A DNA stretch of 64,000 nucleotides from Fusobacterium ulcerans (GCF_003019675.1 NZ_CP028105.1:1256282-1320281); one strand, 5' to 3'; counted from the stretch's first letter, positions 40,794-49,456 are shown. Numbers and translations are program-made. Notes: a model not told the origin generated them from the letters alone.

Positions 40794-41234
40794 TTAATTT
40801 CCAGTTCTTATCTTCTGTTCAATGTTATTAAGTTTACTCAAGTATTCATTTAGTTTCTTATTTTCAATTGAAATAGATTCAATCTCATTTTTATTGAAAT
40901 TGAACTCCTTGTGTATTTCATCAAATTTTTGACTTAAAAATACTCTGTTTTCATTTGCTTCCATCCCCAAAATTTCTTCAAATTCCATAATTTCTTTTTC
41001 TTCCATTTTTAAAAATGCCATTCTTTCTTTTCCTGTTTCAAAAGCTGCTTCCCCTGATGCTGTTCTAGTTTCAATAGTATTTTTGCTTCTAAATACTTTT
41101 TCTTCAAGGGATTCATTGAGATCTCTTCTTATGTCCTCAATTACTTTTTTTCCCTCTTTTTCACTTATTTCTTGTGATAAAAGAATTGTGCTCAAACAAG
41201 ATAAAAAAAGAAGTACCCAAAGTACTTTTTTCAT
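40794..41234 (-). CDS. Small secreted coiled-coil protein, autotransporter operon partner
   Basis: A 146-residue protein with a Sec signal (about residues 1-20, ILLS-QE) and a mature part that is almost entirely charged helix (KEGKKVIEDIRRDLNESLEEKVFR; EEKEIMEFEEILGMEANENRVFLSQKF), predicted coiled coil. It is immediately upstream of the giant autotransporter with a 13-base gap. In Fusobacterium, similar small genes (radA-C type) precede radD, and FadA is a comparable helical secreted protein, so a role in autotransporter function or adhesion is likely but unproven. An unusual LFLSC sequence could be read as a lipobox, but the hydrophobic core continues past it. Confidence 0.82.
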   Translation of the reverse strand: MKKVLWVLLFLSCLSTILLSQEISEKEGKKVIEDIRRDLNESLEEKVFRSKNTIETRTASGEAAFETGKERMAFLKMEEKEIMEFEEILGMEANENRVFLSQKFDEIHKEFNFNKNEIESISIENKKLNEYLSKLNNIEQKIRTGN

Positions 41235-41567
41235 ATTTCCTCCTTGATGTTTTAAAATTCAACTTATATATATTCTGTATACTTTTTTAAATTTGACAAA
41301 CAATTATTTTTAAAGTATGGCATTATACACTTTAATAATTGCTATTTTATAGAATTTTTATATACTGTATAAGTTTATATTTAAATTATAACATATTAAT
41401 TTTCAGTACACAAACTAAAAAAACCTCTTATTATAGTTCTGTTTTTTCATTATGACATCTTAATTAGATTTATAGATTTCATTCATTAAAAAAATACTTT
41501 AAAACTTGTATTGTTATTTTTATAATGATATGTTTTTTTATAAAAAGTTCTATAAAATAAGATAAAA
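41235..41567. other. AT-rich promoter region of the autotransporter operon
   Basis: No gene. A TATAAT on the minus strand (in GTGTATAATGCC, about 41322-41327) and a TTGTCA (about 41295) are possible promoter pieces, but no pair has both good boxes and good spacing. Short dyads such as ATATACTGTATA (about 41360) occur. I cannot place the promoter firmly. Confidence 0.35.
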
Positions 41568-41614
41568 GAACAGTAACACATGTTACCGTTCTCTATAAAA
41601 ATCTGTAGTATAAT
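41568..41614 (+). promoter_or_regulatory. Operator-like palindrome over the cupin-gene promoter
   Basis: GAACAGTAACA (41568-41578) and TGTTACCGTTC (41581-41591) form an inverted repeat with 10 of 11 matches around CA. A consensus TATAAT lies at 41609-41614, so the repeat covers the -35 position, which otherwise lacks a good hexamer. This is typical of a site for a regulator that must bind there. Confidence 0.55.
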
Positions 41615-41663
41615 ATTTATATAATTTAGAAAAGAAAATTTTATATTAATTAGGAGGGAAAAA

Positions 41664-42011
41664 ATGGAACTAAATATCTTAAAAAATATTCCTCACGAAG
41701 AAGTTACACTTTTAAAAGATCTTGTTAAAATACAAGATGGGCAGGTAGTGAGTAAAACTCTTGCTCAAAATAGTGCAGTAAGTATAACTGTATTTGCATT
41801 TGATAAAAATGAAGAAATAGGAACACATGATTCTTCTGGAGATGCTATGGTTACAGTTTTAGAAGGAATAGGAGCTTTTATGGTAGATGGAAAAGAATAT
41901 ATTCTAAATCAAGGTGAAACTCTTGTAATGCCTGCAAATAAACCACATTCAGTTTTTGCAAAAGAGGCTTTTAAAATGCTGCTTATAGTTGTATTTCCAC
42001 AAAATAAATAA
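41664..42011 (+). CDS. Single-domain cupin protein
   Basis: A 115-residue cupin. The first motif is 'IGTHDSSGDAMVTVLEGIGAFMVDG' (G-x2-H near residue 56, Glu near 68) and the second is 'GETLVMPANKPHSVFA' with the metal-binding His; the ending MLLIVVFP is typical of small stand-alone cupins (about 105-115 residues). These bind a divalent metal; specific function is unknown, with a role in stress response or small-molecule processing possible. GGAGGG is 6 bases before the ATG. It is a single gene with a palindromic operator upstream. Confidence 0.9.
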   Translation: MELNILKNIPHEEVTLLKDLVKIQDGQVVSKTLAQNSAVSITVFAFDKNEEIGTHDSSGDAMVTVLEGIGAFMVDGKEYILNQGETLVMPANKPHSVFAKEAFKMLLIVVFPQNK

Positions 42012-42020
42012 AATAATTAA

Positions 42021-42107
42021 AAAAAGCTGATATCATTGAGATAAAAATAGTTTTAAAAATCTAAAAAGATTTTAAAATATATTTATTCTATGAGTCAGCT
42101 TTTTATT
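42021..42107. terminator. Bidirectional terminator between cupin and AEC genes
   Basis: AAAAAGCTGA (42021-42030) pairs with TCAGCTTTTT (42095-42104) around a 64-base insert that has its own AAAATC/GATTTT stem. It shares the AGCTGA core with three other terminators in the window. Confidence 0.7.
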
Positions 42108-43027
42108 TATATTCCTATTCCCATTGATACCAAAAGGAAAGTAATTATTGTTATACTTATGATTATCGATGCTGAACTTGTAAATCCAGCTATTCCCACA
42201 TCTCCATCACATTTTTCAGTAAATACTGCTGATAATGCTGAAACTGGAGCAAAGACTGCTATTACTAATACCTGACGAATCTCCAGTGGAAAAGGCATGA
42301 ATTTATAAAATATAAATGCCAGTATTCCAGAAGCTAGATATCTAACTGCAAGTATAAATCCAGCTTTTGAAAGGTAATCATACCTGAATTTTATCTCAAA
42401 CATCATTCCTATCATCAACATAGAAACAAATCCATTAGCTGCCCCTATCACAGATGTAAGAGAAATTATTTCTTTAGGTATGTGTATATTCAGCAATGCT
42501 AATATTAACATTCCAGTATAAGTGACAAAAGGCACAGAAGAAAAAAGTTTTTTAATAGATTGAGCAAAAGAAGCCTTTTCTCCACTTCCTATTACTGCTG
42601 ATGTCACTGCATAAGAACCTCCAGTACAACTTATAGAATTTCCTATATCAAACATACATACTGCCACCACTCCAAAAGCTCCTAAAAAATTTTGTACAAA
42701 CGGCAATGTAAAAGCCCCTATATTATATCCTGATAAATTAAGCATATACAAAGCCCTTAACTTATCTCCCTTTTTATCTGAAAGAATATATCCTATGAGT
42801 ATCATTACCATATTACATCCTAATCCAAGAAGAACAAGAATAAAAAGCGAATCATCTTTTTGAAAACTTCCAAAGCTATTTATTATAGCTGCTGGAAGGG
42901 TTATATTTATAACTATTTTCGTCACTATCCTATAATCATCTGGTGCAAAAAAACCTCTTTTTTTCAGTACATATCCCATTATTATAATAAAAACAAAAGC
43001 TGATGCTTTCATCAAGACCTGCTCCAT
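42107..43027 (-). CDS. AEC family transporter (auxin efflux carrier type)
   Basis: A 306-residue membrane protein with about 10 hydrophobic segments in the AEC/membrane-transport-protein layout: five helices, a polar centre (KKGDKLRAL), five helices. Typical segments are VLKKRGFFAPDDYRIVTKIVINITLPAAIINSFG and FDIGNSISCTGGSYAVTSAVIG, containing the Gly/Asn-rich crossover. Bacterial AEC proteins export or take up small carboxylates such as malate. The substrate is unknown. GGGGG lies about 7 bases before the ATG. It stands alone and converges with the cupin gene. Confidence 0.9.
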   Translation of the reverse strand: MEQVLMKASAFVFIIIMGYVLKKRGFFAPDDYRIVTKIVINITLPAAIINSFGSFQKDDSLFILVLLGLGCNMVMILIGYILSDKKGDKLRALYMLNLSGYNIGAFTLPFVQNFLGAFGVVAVCMFDIGNSISCTGGSYAVTSAVIGSGEKASFAQSIKKLFSSVPFVTYTGMLILALLNIHIPKEIISLTSVIGAANGFVSMLMIGMMFEIKFRYDYLSKAGFILAVRYLASGILAFIFYKFMPFPLEIRQVLVIAVFAPVSALSAVFTEKCDGDVGIAGFTSSASIIISITIITFLLVSMGIGI

Positions 43028-43176
43028 AAAACTTTCCCCCTGTTATCTGATTTTTAATATTTGATATTATATACCTTTTTTCTTCATTTAACTATACTTA
43101 TGTAAAAAACTACTTCAAAGCTTTTTTAGAAATATAAAATATATACTTTCTGTTTTTTTATGAATCATTCTTTTAA

Positions 43177-43205
43177 TTGTAAAATACTAAAATTAAGTAT
43201 ATACT
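43177..43205 (+). promoter_or_regulatory. Promoter of the MBL gene with AGTATATACT at the -10
   Basis: TTGTAA (43177-43182), 17-base spacer beginning AATACT, TATACT (43200-43205), with the palindrome AGTATATACT at 43196-43205. It matches the promoter at 14753-14781 in both hexamers, in the AATACT element and in the trailing TTT. Confidence 0.65.
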
Positions 43206-43259
43206 TTTAAGTAAAGGTGGTTATATAACATATTAAATTATAAGTGAGGTTGATAAAAT

Positions 43260-44255
43260 ATGCTAGAGTTACTTTACGAAAAGCCAGAAATATATAGAAT
43301 GTTAATTCCATTACCAGAAAATCCATTAAAAACTTTAAATTCTTACTTGATAAAATTAGAAAATAGAAATCTATTAATTGATACTGGTTTTAATCGTCCT
43401 GAATGTCATGAAGCACTTATAGAAAATTTAAAGGAACTTAATGTGGATATGGAAAAAACAGATATTTTTCTAACTCATCTCCACTCTGATCATACTGGAC
43501 TGATAAATAAAATTGCTCATAAAAGTAGTAAAGTCTACATTGGAAAAATTGATTATGAGTATATGTTTGAAAATTTAGAAGGTTTTAATTGGGAAGAATC
43601 AGAAAAGAGATTTGCTTCAGAAGGTTTTCCTTATGAAATCATCGAGAGATTAAGAGATACCAATCAAGCAAAAATCTTTGCTCCTGATGGAATGTTTGAA
43701 TCAATTTTAGTTGAAGATGGATATAAATTTAATGTGGATAAACTGGAATTTACAGTTATTCTTACTTCAGGGCATACTCCTGGACACACATGCCTTTACC
43801 TTGAAAAAGAAAAACTTTTATTTTCTGGAGATCATATACTTTTTGATATAACTCCTAATATAACTTCTTGGCTTAGGGTAAAAGATTCTCTAAGAAACTA
43901 TATTGAAAGCCTTGAAAAAATAAAAAAACTTGAAATAACAAAAACATTTCCAGGGCATAGAGCAACTTCTGATGATGTTTATAGCAGAATAGATGAAATA
44001 ATAGAGCATCATAAATCAAGATTAACAGATACTCTTGAAGTAATCAAAGAAAAATCTGCTAAAGAAGGACTGACAGCATATGAAATAGCATCATTTATGA
44101 AATGGAATATGAGAGGAAAATCATGGACAGAATTTCCAGATAACCAAAAATGGTTTGCTGTTGGAGAAACATTATCTCATTTAGATTATCTGTTTAATGA
44201 AAATAAAATTGAAAAGTTTAAAGATAATGATATGTATAAATATAAACTAACATAA
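43260..44255 (+). CDS. MBL-fold metallohydrolase with C-terminal helical extension
   Basis: A 331-residue MBL protein. Metal site: LTHLHSDHTG (near residue 76-85), LTSGHTPGHTCLYLE (third His, near 170), FSGDHILF (bridging Asp), FPGHRA (C-terminal His). A C-terminal region of about 80 residues (from KSRLTDTLEVIKEKSAKEGLTAYEIASFM) is helical, typical of the beta-lactamase/hydroxyacylglutathione hydrolase-related group that carries a winged-helix-like tail (as in LACTB2-type proteins). Start is the ATG with GAGG about 8 bases upstream. It is the third MBL enzyme in the window and forms a single-gene unit. Confidence 0.9.
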   Translation: MLELLYEKPEIYRMLIPLPENPLKTLNSYLIKLENRNLLIDTGFNRPECHEALIENLKELNVDMEKTDIFLTHLHSDHTGLINKIAHKSSKVYIGKIDYEYMFENLEGFNWEESEKRFASEGFPYEIIERLRDTNQAKIFAPDGMFESILVEDGYKFNVDKLEFTVILTSGHTPGHTCLYLEKEKLLFSGDHILFDITPNITSWLRVKDSLRNYIESLEKIKKLEITKTFPGHRATSDDVYSRIDEIIEHHKSRLTDTLEVIKEKSAKEGLTAYEIASFMKWNMRGKSWTEFPDNQKWFAVGETLSHLDYLFNENKIEKFKDNDMYKYKLT

Positions 44256-44270
44256 AATTAAATGTTCTAA

Positions 44271-44318
44271 AAAAACTAGTTGTAAAGTATATTTTTATAC
44301 TATTTTCAACTAGTTTTT
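44271..44318. terminator. Bidirectional terminator between MBL and TIM-barrel genes
   Basis: AAAAACTAGTTG (44271-44282) pairs with CAACTAGTTTTT (44307-44318); an inner AGTATA/TATACT stem can extend it. Confidence 0.85.
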
Positions 44319-44342
44319 TCTTTATTTATGTTATTTTTGATT

Positions 44343-45101
44343 TTACTTAAAATTATTTATCAGTTTTAAATCTTCAAGGAGTTCATTTTTAGAGGTCACA
44401 GCAGAATATTCCAATACAAGATTTGCATCTGGTGTTTTTTCATGAACATATTTCAGTATTTTTTTTAAATCAAATTTACCATTAAAGACAGATTGATGCA
44501 TGTCCCTTTCTCCATCATTATTATGAAGATGATATCCTATTATCTCATCTTTCAATGCTCCTATTAAATTTTCCACATTCCAGTTATTTAATAAAGCATG
44601 CCCTATATCAATAAGAGAATAAAATTTATATTTTTTTATAAATTCAATATATTCTTCTTGATTATACAGCATATTTTTACTGATTCCCACATTTTCTACT
44701 GCTATTTTTACCGATTTTTCCTTAGCTTTTTTTACTATTTCTTCTATTCTTCTTTCTATTATATTTTTATTAACTTTCTCTTCCAAAACTTCATTAGTAT
44801 GGAGAACTAAAAATTCTCCTCTATATTTTCGAGTTATATCAATAGCCTTTTCAAAGTCTTCAAGTGCCTCTTTCCATTTTTCTTCTGGCACTGTAAGTTT
44901 AAAATATCTGTATGGTCCATGAAATGAAAGATTTTCTATTGAATAATTTTCAAGAATTTTATTCAGCTTCTTGCTATGCTTTTCATCATATGGCTCTATA
45001 AAAAATTCTATGTTTTTTATTTTATTTTCTTCTAAAAAATTTATTGTTTCTTCATAACTATCACTTGCACATATGAGATCACTTATATATATTCTATTCA
45101 T
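44343..45101 (-). CDS. Sugar phosphate isomerase/epimerase-like TIM barrel
   Basis: A 252-residue AP-endonuclease-2 (xylose isomerase-like) TIM barrel: SFHGPYRYF on an early strand, LVLHTNEV, IAVENVGISKNMLY (metal-binding Glu), YSLIDIGHALLN (Asp, His), IIGYHLHNNDGERDMHQSVFNGKFD and LVLEYSAV (final Glu). These give the metal site of isomerases/epimerases such as hydroxypyruvate isomerase-like enzymes, and of endonuclease IV. The ABC importer upstream in the same operon (gap 20 bases) suggests it processes the imported sugar or polyol phosphate. Specific reaction not determined. Confidence 0.85.
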   Translation of the reverse strand: MNRIYISDLICASDSYEETINFLEENKIKNIEFFIEPYDEKHSKKLNKILENYSIENLSFHGPYRYFKLTVPEEKWKEALEDFEKAIDITRKYRGEFLVLHTNEVLEEKVNKNIIERRIEEIVKKAKEKSVKIAVENVGISKNMLYNQEEYIEFIKKYKFYSLIDIGHALLNNWNVENLIGALKDEIIGYHLHNNDGERDMHQSVFNGKFDLKKILKYVHEKTPDANLVLEYSAVTSKNELLEDLKLINNFK

Positions 45102-45121
45102 ATTTTTTCCATTCTCCTTAA

Positions 45122-46426
45122 TTACTTCATAAGTTTCAGAATTTCATTTTGTGCATCTTCAAGAGCTTTATCCGCAGGTTTTTCTCCACTTAATATAATA
45201 TCTCTTGCATCTATAAGTATCTGCTCAGCCTTTAATCCATTGCTTCCTGAAAAACTTGCCCATTGTCCCATATCAGGCATTTGACTTGCAGCTACACTCA
45301 TCAATTTATTTTCAGTAAGAAATTTATCTATTCCTGTTCCCTTTTCTACTATTGTAGGTGGAAGATATCCTGTTCCTTTAGTCCATTTTTCAGTAGAATT
45401 AGAACTTAAAAGAAACTTCATAAATCTCCATGCTGCTTTTTGGTCCTCTGGAGATTTTGCCATTATCATAAGCATATTTCCTCCAGCAGGAAGCTTTCTC
45501 TCTTTTCCTTCAAATAATGGAAATTTTACTCCTCTCAAATCAAATTTAGCACTTGATTCAAAATTTTCTCTTTTTCCAATTGTTGTAACTACCATTCCCA
45601 ATTTTCCATTAAGAAAAGTCTGAAATCCTTCATCATTGCTTGCATGTATTGCTGATTTGTTCTTTATCATATCTGCTGTTAGTTGATAAGCCTCTGCTGA
45701 TTCTTTTGATGAAAATGTAGGTATTGTAATTCCATTTTCTACTTTTAGCATCTGCCCCCCATTTCCTTCTAACAAAGCTTGTTGAGCCCAGTTATCAGCA
45801 TATTCCTGCATAAAGAACCCTGGATTTCCTGTCTTCATTTTTATTGTCATTGCTGCTTCTGCTACCTCTTTCCAAGTTTTTGGAGGATTTGCTGAATCAA
45901 GTCCTGCTTCTTTAAATAAATCAGCATTAATATACATAATAGGATTACTTATAGAGTAAGGTATTCCTACCTGTTCACCATCTACCTGCCCTAGTTCAAG
46001 AATATTAGGAAGAAAATTCTCAGTAAGAAATTCTTTATCCTCTGGAAAATATTCATTTATAACTTCTTGAGCTGTTGTATACTCAAAATTATCCTTTGCA
46101 TAATTAAGATAAGAATACCCCATTTGAACTATTGCAGGATATTTATTTGAAGCTATTGATACCTGAAGATTTTGAGTAAGCCCTTTATACATATCTGGAT
46201 TAAATTTTTCAATTACCTGTATATCTTGATTCTGATTATTAAATTCTTTAATTAATTCTTTTATAGCTCCTCCACCAAAAGTTTCTGAAGCTACATGCCA
46301 GTATTCTATTTGAACTGGCTTTTTCTCCTGTACTGTACTTCCTGCTGCTTCCTTTTCTCCTTGTGAACATGCAGCTGTAAATAACATTGTTCCTACTATT
46401 AACCCATTTTTTAAATTTACTTTCAA
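45122..46426 (-). CDS. ABC transporter substrate-binding lipoprotein (UgpB-like)
   Basis: A 434-residue extracellular solute-binding protein of family 1. The N-terminus (MKVNLKNGLIVGTMLFTAAC) has a lipobox ending in Cys at residue 20, followed by a spacer and IEYWHVASETFGGGAIKELIKEFN. Segments such as PIMYINADLFKEAGL, PPKTWKEVAEAAM and GLAEQILIDARD-like ends are typical of the UgpB/MalE group for glycerol-3-phosphate, glycerophosphodiesters or oligosaccharides. It starts with TTG, with AGGAGG 7 bases before. It follows the ATPase gene in the operon by 36 bases. Substrate choice among polyol-phosphates and sugars is open. Confidence 0.9.
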   Translation of the reverse strand: MKVNLKNGLIVGTMLFTAACSQGEKEAAGSTVQEKKPVQIEYWHVASETFGGGAIKELIKEFNNQNQDIQVIEKFNPDMYKGLTQNLQVSIASNKYPAIVQMGYSYLNYAKDNFEYTTAQEVINEYFPEDKEFLTENFLPNILELGQVDGEQVGIPYSISNPIMYINADLFKEAGLDSANPPKTWKEVAEAAMTIKMKTGNPGFFMQEYADNWAQQALLEGNGGQMLKVENGITIPTFSSKESAEAYQLTADMIKNKSAIHASNDEGFQTFLNGKLGMVVTTIGKRENFESSAKFDLRGVKFPLFEGKERKLPAGGNMLMIMAKSPEDQKAAWRFMKFLLSSNSTEKWTKGTGYLPPTIVEKGTGIDKFLTENKLMSVAASQMPDMGQWASFSGSNGLKAEQILIDARDIILSGEKPADKALEDAQNEILKLMK

Positions 46427-46462
46427 ATTTTTCCTCCTATTAAATATTTATTTAAATTTTTA

Positions 46463-47542
46463 TTATTCCATCTCTATATTCTGTTCTGTAGCTATATCAA
46501 AGAAAAGCATATTTTTCTTTGATAATGTTATATACACATCTTCATATCTTTTAAAATCACTGTCATTTGGTACAGATGCCATTATTTTTTCTTCACCGTT
46601 TATTGTTATTAAGAGACATTTCTGGCTTCCATAATTTTCTATTTTTGATATATTTCCCTTTATATTATTTTCAGATTTTTCTCTACCAACTTTTACATAC
46701 TCTGGTCTAATACCTAAATATACCTCTCTTCTTTTTTCAATAAATTTCCTTTTTTCATCAGATATTTTTATTCTATTATTTTTCAATAATAGCTCTCCTT
46801 CATTTATATTTACTCTTATTATATTTATTTGAGGTATTCCTATAAATTTAGCAACAAATACATTTACTGGATTATTGTATATTTTTTCTGGAGTGTCTAT
46901 CTGCTGCAAATATCCTTTATTTAAAACTGCTATTCTATGTCCAATAGTCATAGCTTCTATCTGATCATGTGTTACATATACAAACGTAGGTCTATAGAGG
47001 TTATGTAATTTTACAAGTTCTTCTCTTGAAGTATTTCTCAGCTGTACATCAAGATTTGATAGAGGCTCATCTAGGAGAAAGAACGGAGATTGCTTTACTA
47101 CAGCTCTGCATAGTGCCACTCTCTGCCTTTGCCCTCCTGAAAGTTCCTTGGAATATCTTTTCTCTAGCCCTTCAAGATTTAATATTTTCAAAGCTTCTCT
47201 AGCTCTTTTTTCTATCTCTTCTCTTTCCACTTTATTCATTCTAAGTCCAAATGTTATATTATCCCAGACAGTCATATGAGGATAAAGAGCATAATTTTGA
47301 AATACCATTGCTACATTTCTATCTCCAGATTCTATATCATTCATCACTTTATCTCCAAAGTACAATTCTCCTGATGTTATTTTTTCAAGTCCTGCTATCA
47401 TTCTCAATGTAGTACTTTTTCCACATCCTGATGGTCCCAGCAGAACAAGTCTTTCCCCTGGATTAATTTCTAAATTAAGATTTTTTACTACTTGTGTATT
47501 CCCATAATTCTTACATACATTTTTAAATACTATACTGCTCAT
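46463..47542 (-). CDS. ABC transporter ATPase (UgpC/MalK type)
   Basis: A 359-residue ATPase of the carbohydrate-uptake CUT1 group. Walker A GPSGCGKST (residues 36-44), Q-loop FQNYALYPHM, signature LSGGQRQR (near 134), Walker B FLLDEPLSNLD and the switch HDQ are complete. The C-terminal 120 residues form the OB-like regulatory domain (NRIKISDEKR..., YLGIRPEYVKV). It energises the two permeases encoded directly upstream (16-base gap) in the same operon. CUT1 ATPases are sometimes shared by several importers. Identification secure; substrate not given by this subunit. Confidence 0.93.
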   Translation of the reverse strand: MSSIVFKNVCKNYGNTQVVKNLNLEINPGERLVLLGPSGCGKSTTLRMIAGLEKITSGELYFGDKVMNDIESGDRNVAMVFQNYALYPHMTVWDNITFGLRMNKVEREEIEKRAREALKILNLEGLEKRYSKELSGGQRQRVALCRAVVKQSPFFLLDEPLSNLDVQLRNTSREELVKLHNLYRPTFVYVTHDQIEAMTIGHRIAVLNKGYLQQIDTPEKIYNNPVNVFVAKFIGIPQINIIRVNINEGELLLKNNRIKISDEKRKFIEKRREVYLGIRPEYVKVGREKSENNIKGNISKIENYGSQKCLLITINGEEKIMASVPNDSDFKRYEDVYITLSKKNMLFFDIATEQNIEME

Positions 47543-47557
47543 TTTTTCTCCTTTTAG

Positions 47558-48376
47558 TTATCCTTTTATTCCCGATTTAACAAAACTTGTCATTATCATT
47601 CTCTGGCAAAATATATAGAGAATTATTGGAAAAATTATTGTCATTCCTGCTATTGCCATAGTTATTCCCCAGTTATTCCCCCCTTCTGAACTTATGAACA
47701 TCTGTAAAGCAAGAGATAACGTATAGTTTTCTTTACTGCTTAATATTATCAAAGGCCAGAAATATTCATTCCATGAGTTGATAAAAAATAATATTCCCAT
47801 TGCTATTATAGAATTTTTTATCATAGGTATTATAAGATGTATTAAAGTTCTTGTTTCAGATATATTATCTATTTTTGCCACTTCTAAAAGTGATTTTGGT
47901 ATTCCTCTCATATTCTGCATCATAAGAAGTATTCCCAAAGCATCTCCTAATTGTGGAAGAATCACTCCAAAACTTGTATCCAGTATTCCTAACTTTGACA
48001 CTGTTAAATAGTTTGGAATCATTGTTACTGTAAAAGGGATAAATAAAGTAACTAATATCATTGAATATATTATTTTCTTTCCCTTAAAGTCCTTGTATGT
48101 CATTACATAAGCTGCCATAATGCTTGTAATTATTTTTCCAAAAGTGACCATTGCAGAAATAAAGAAAGTATTCCATATATATTTGATTATTGGAACGTTC
48201 TTCCAGATATGCTTATAGTTTTCAAATGTAATTACTGATGGAATAAGTTTCAAAGGTTCAGAAAATACCTGATCCATGCTCTTTAATGATATAGAAAGCA
48301 TATATATCAATGGAAATATCTGTAACAAAATTATTATAAAAAATAGTATATGCCATTTTCTTTCTTTAGTTTTCAT
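47558..48376 (-). CDS. ABC transporter permease (UgpE/MalG-like)
   Basis: A 272-residue permease with six hydrophobic segments. The EAA coupling loop is 'EVAKIDNISETRTLIHLIIPMIKNS' (near 165-190) and the start PLIYMLSISLKSMDQVFSEPLKLIP is typical of MalG/UgpE proteins. It is the second permease of the importer; its ATG lies within the 3' end of the upstream permease gene (11-base overlap), which points to translational coupling. Confidence 0.92.
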   Translation of the reverse strand: MKTKERKWHILFFIIILLQIFPLIYMLSISLKSMDQVFSEPLKLIPSVITFENYKHIWKNVPIIKYIWNTFFISAMVTFGKIITSIMAAYVMTYKDFKGKKIIYSMILVTLFIPFTVTMIPNYLTVSKLGILDTSFGVILPQLGDALGILLMMQNMRGIPKSLLEVAKIDNISETRTLIHLIIPMIKNSIIAMGILFFINSWNEYFWPLIILSSKENYTLSLALQMFISSEGGNNWGITMAIAGMTIIFPIILYIFCQRMIMTSFVKSGIKG

Positions 48377-49247
48377 AATAAACTCCCTTTTCCAATATTT
48401 TTATTTTCAGACTTATTAATATAAAGAAAAACAGAGTTGTAATTATAGCAAGTGCTGAAGCTCTTCCTGTCTGAAAGAAAGTAAAAGCATATTGATATAT
48501 ACTATATACCAGATTGGTACTTCCATTATTCGGTCCTCCCTGAGTAAGAACATTTATGGGAACAAAGACCTGCTGAAGTCCATATACCACTGTCATTATT
48601 GACACATATAAAGCTGTAGAAGATGTCATAGGAAGTACTATATATATAAATATCTGAAAGTTAGAAAGTTTATCTATTTTTGCACTTTCTATCAGCTCAG
48701 CAGGAACTTCAAGTATCCCTGCTAAAAGAAGTATCAGATTGTACCCAAATATCTTCCATGCTGTTATTATACTTACCAAAAGAATTACTAACCCATTAGT
48801 TTTCAACCAAAATGGAGATTCTATTCCAAATATCTCATAGACCTTTGATATAGGTCCTGACATAGGATTAAAAAGCCATAAAAATATTAAAGATGCTACC
48901 ACCAGAGAAATTATACTTGGAAAAAATATCATTGCTCGATAAAAACTTTTCAATTTGCTGATAAGTAAGGCTAGGGCATAGGCAAATATATAAGGTAATA
49001 TAAAATTAAATATCCCTAAAAATATTATGTATAAAAATGTATTTCCCAGTGATTTATATATAACTGGATCAGTCAATATACCTGTATAGTTATCCAGCAT
49101 CACAAATTTTTTATTCCTGCTTATCATATTCCAATCAAAGAAACTAAGATAGATAGTTCTCAATATGGGCCAGAAAACAAATACAGTAAAAATACTCATA
49201 GCTGGAACTAAAAGTATAATCATATAATTATCTTTTTTTATTTTCAA
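48366..49247 (-). CDS. ABC transporter permease (UgpA/MalF-like)
   Basis: A 293-residue permease with six membrane segments. Features are TIYLSFFDWNMISRNKKFVMLDNYTGILTDPVIYKSL (periplasmic loop typical of CUT1 permeases), the EAA loop ELIESAKIDKLSNFQIFIYIVLPMTSS, and the ending ALAIITTLFFFILISLKIKILEKG. It is the first gene of the importer operon, which runs permease, permease, ATPase, binding protein, TIM-barrel protein. Start is TTG with GGGGAG 6 bases upstream. The upstream region 49248-49380 is AT-rich with no certain promoter. Confidence 0.92.
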   Translation of the reverse strand: MKIKKDNYMIILLVPAMSIFTVFVFWPILRTIYLSFFDWNMISRNKKFVMLDNYTGILTDPVIYKSLGNTFLYIIFLGIFNFILPYIFAYALALLISKLKSFYRAMIFFPSIISLVVASLIFLWLFNPMSGPISKVYEIFGIESPFWLKTNGLVILLVSIITAWKIFGYNLILLLAGILEVPAELIESAKIDKLSNFQIFIYIVLPMTSSTALYVSIMTVVYGLQQVFVPINVLTQGGPNNGSTNLVYSIYQYAFTFFQTGRASALAIITTLFFFILISLKIKILEKGVYYEN

Positions 49248-49380
49248 CTAAATCTCCCCTTATATTTAATATTTATTATTTTTATATTGAAATTTTAGCA
49301 ACCATATGTAAATAGAATATAAAATTAATGTATAATAAGAGTAAAAACTTTAGTTACATTTAAATTAGTCTTTGAAATAA

Positions 49381-49412
49381 AAAAGAGACTGAAGTATTCA
49401 TCAATCTCTTTT
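49381..49412 (-). terminator. Terminator after the secreted GH/AC-motif gene
   Basis: Minus strand AAAAGAGATTGA pairs with TCAGTCTCTTTT (G-U in the middle), followed by a T run. Confidence 0.75.
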
Positions 49413-49456
49413 TTCATATATTTTTTATCAGTTGATATCTGGTATTAAATTTTCTC

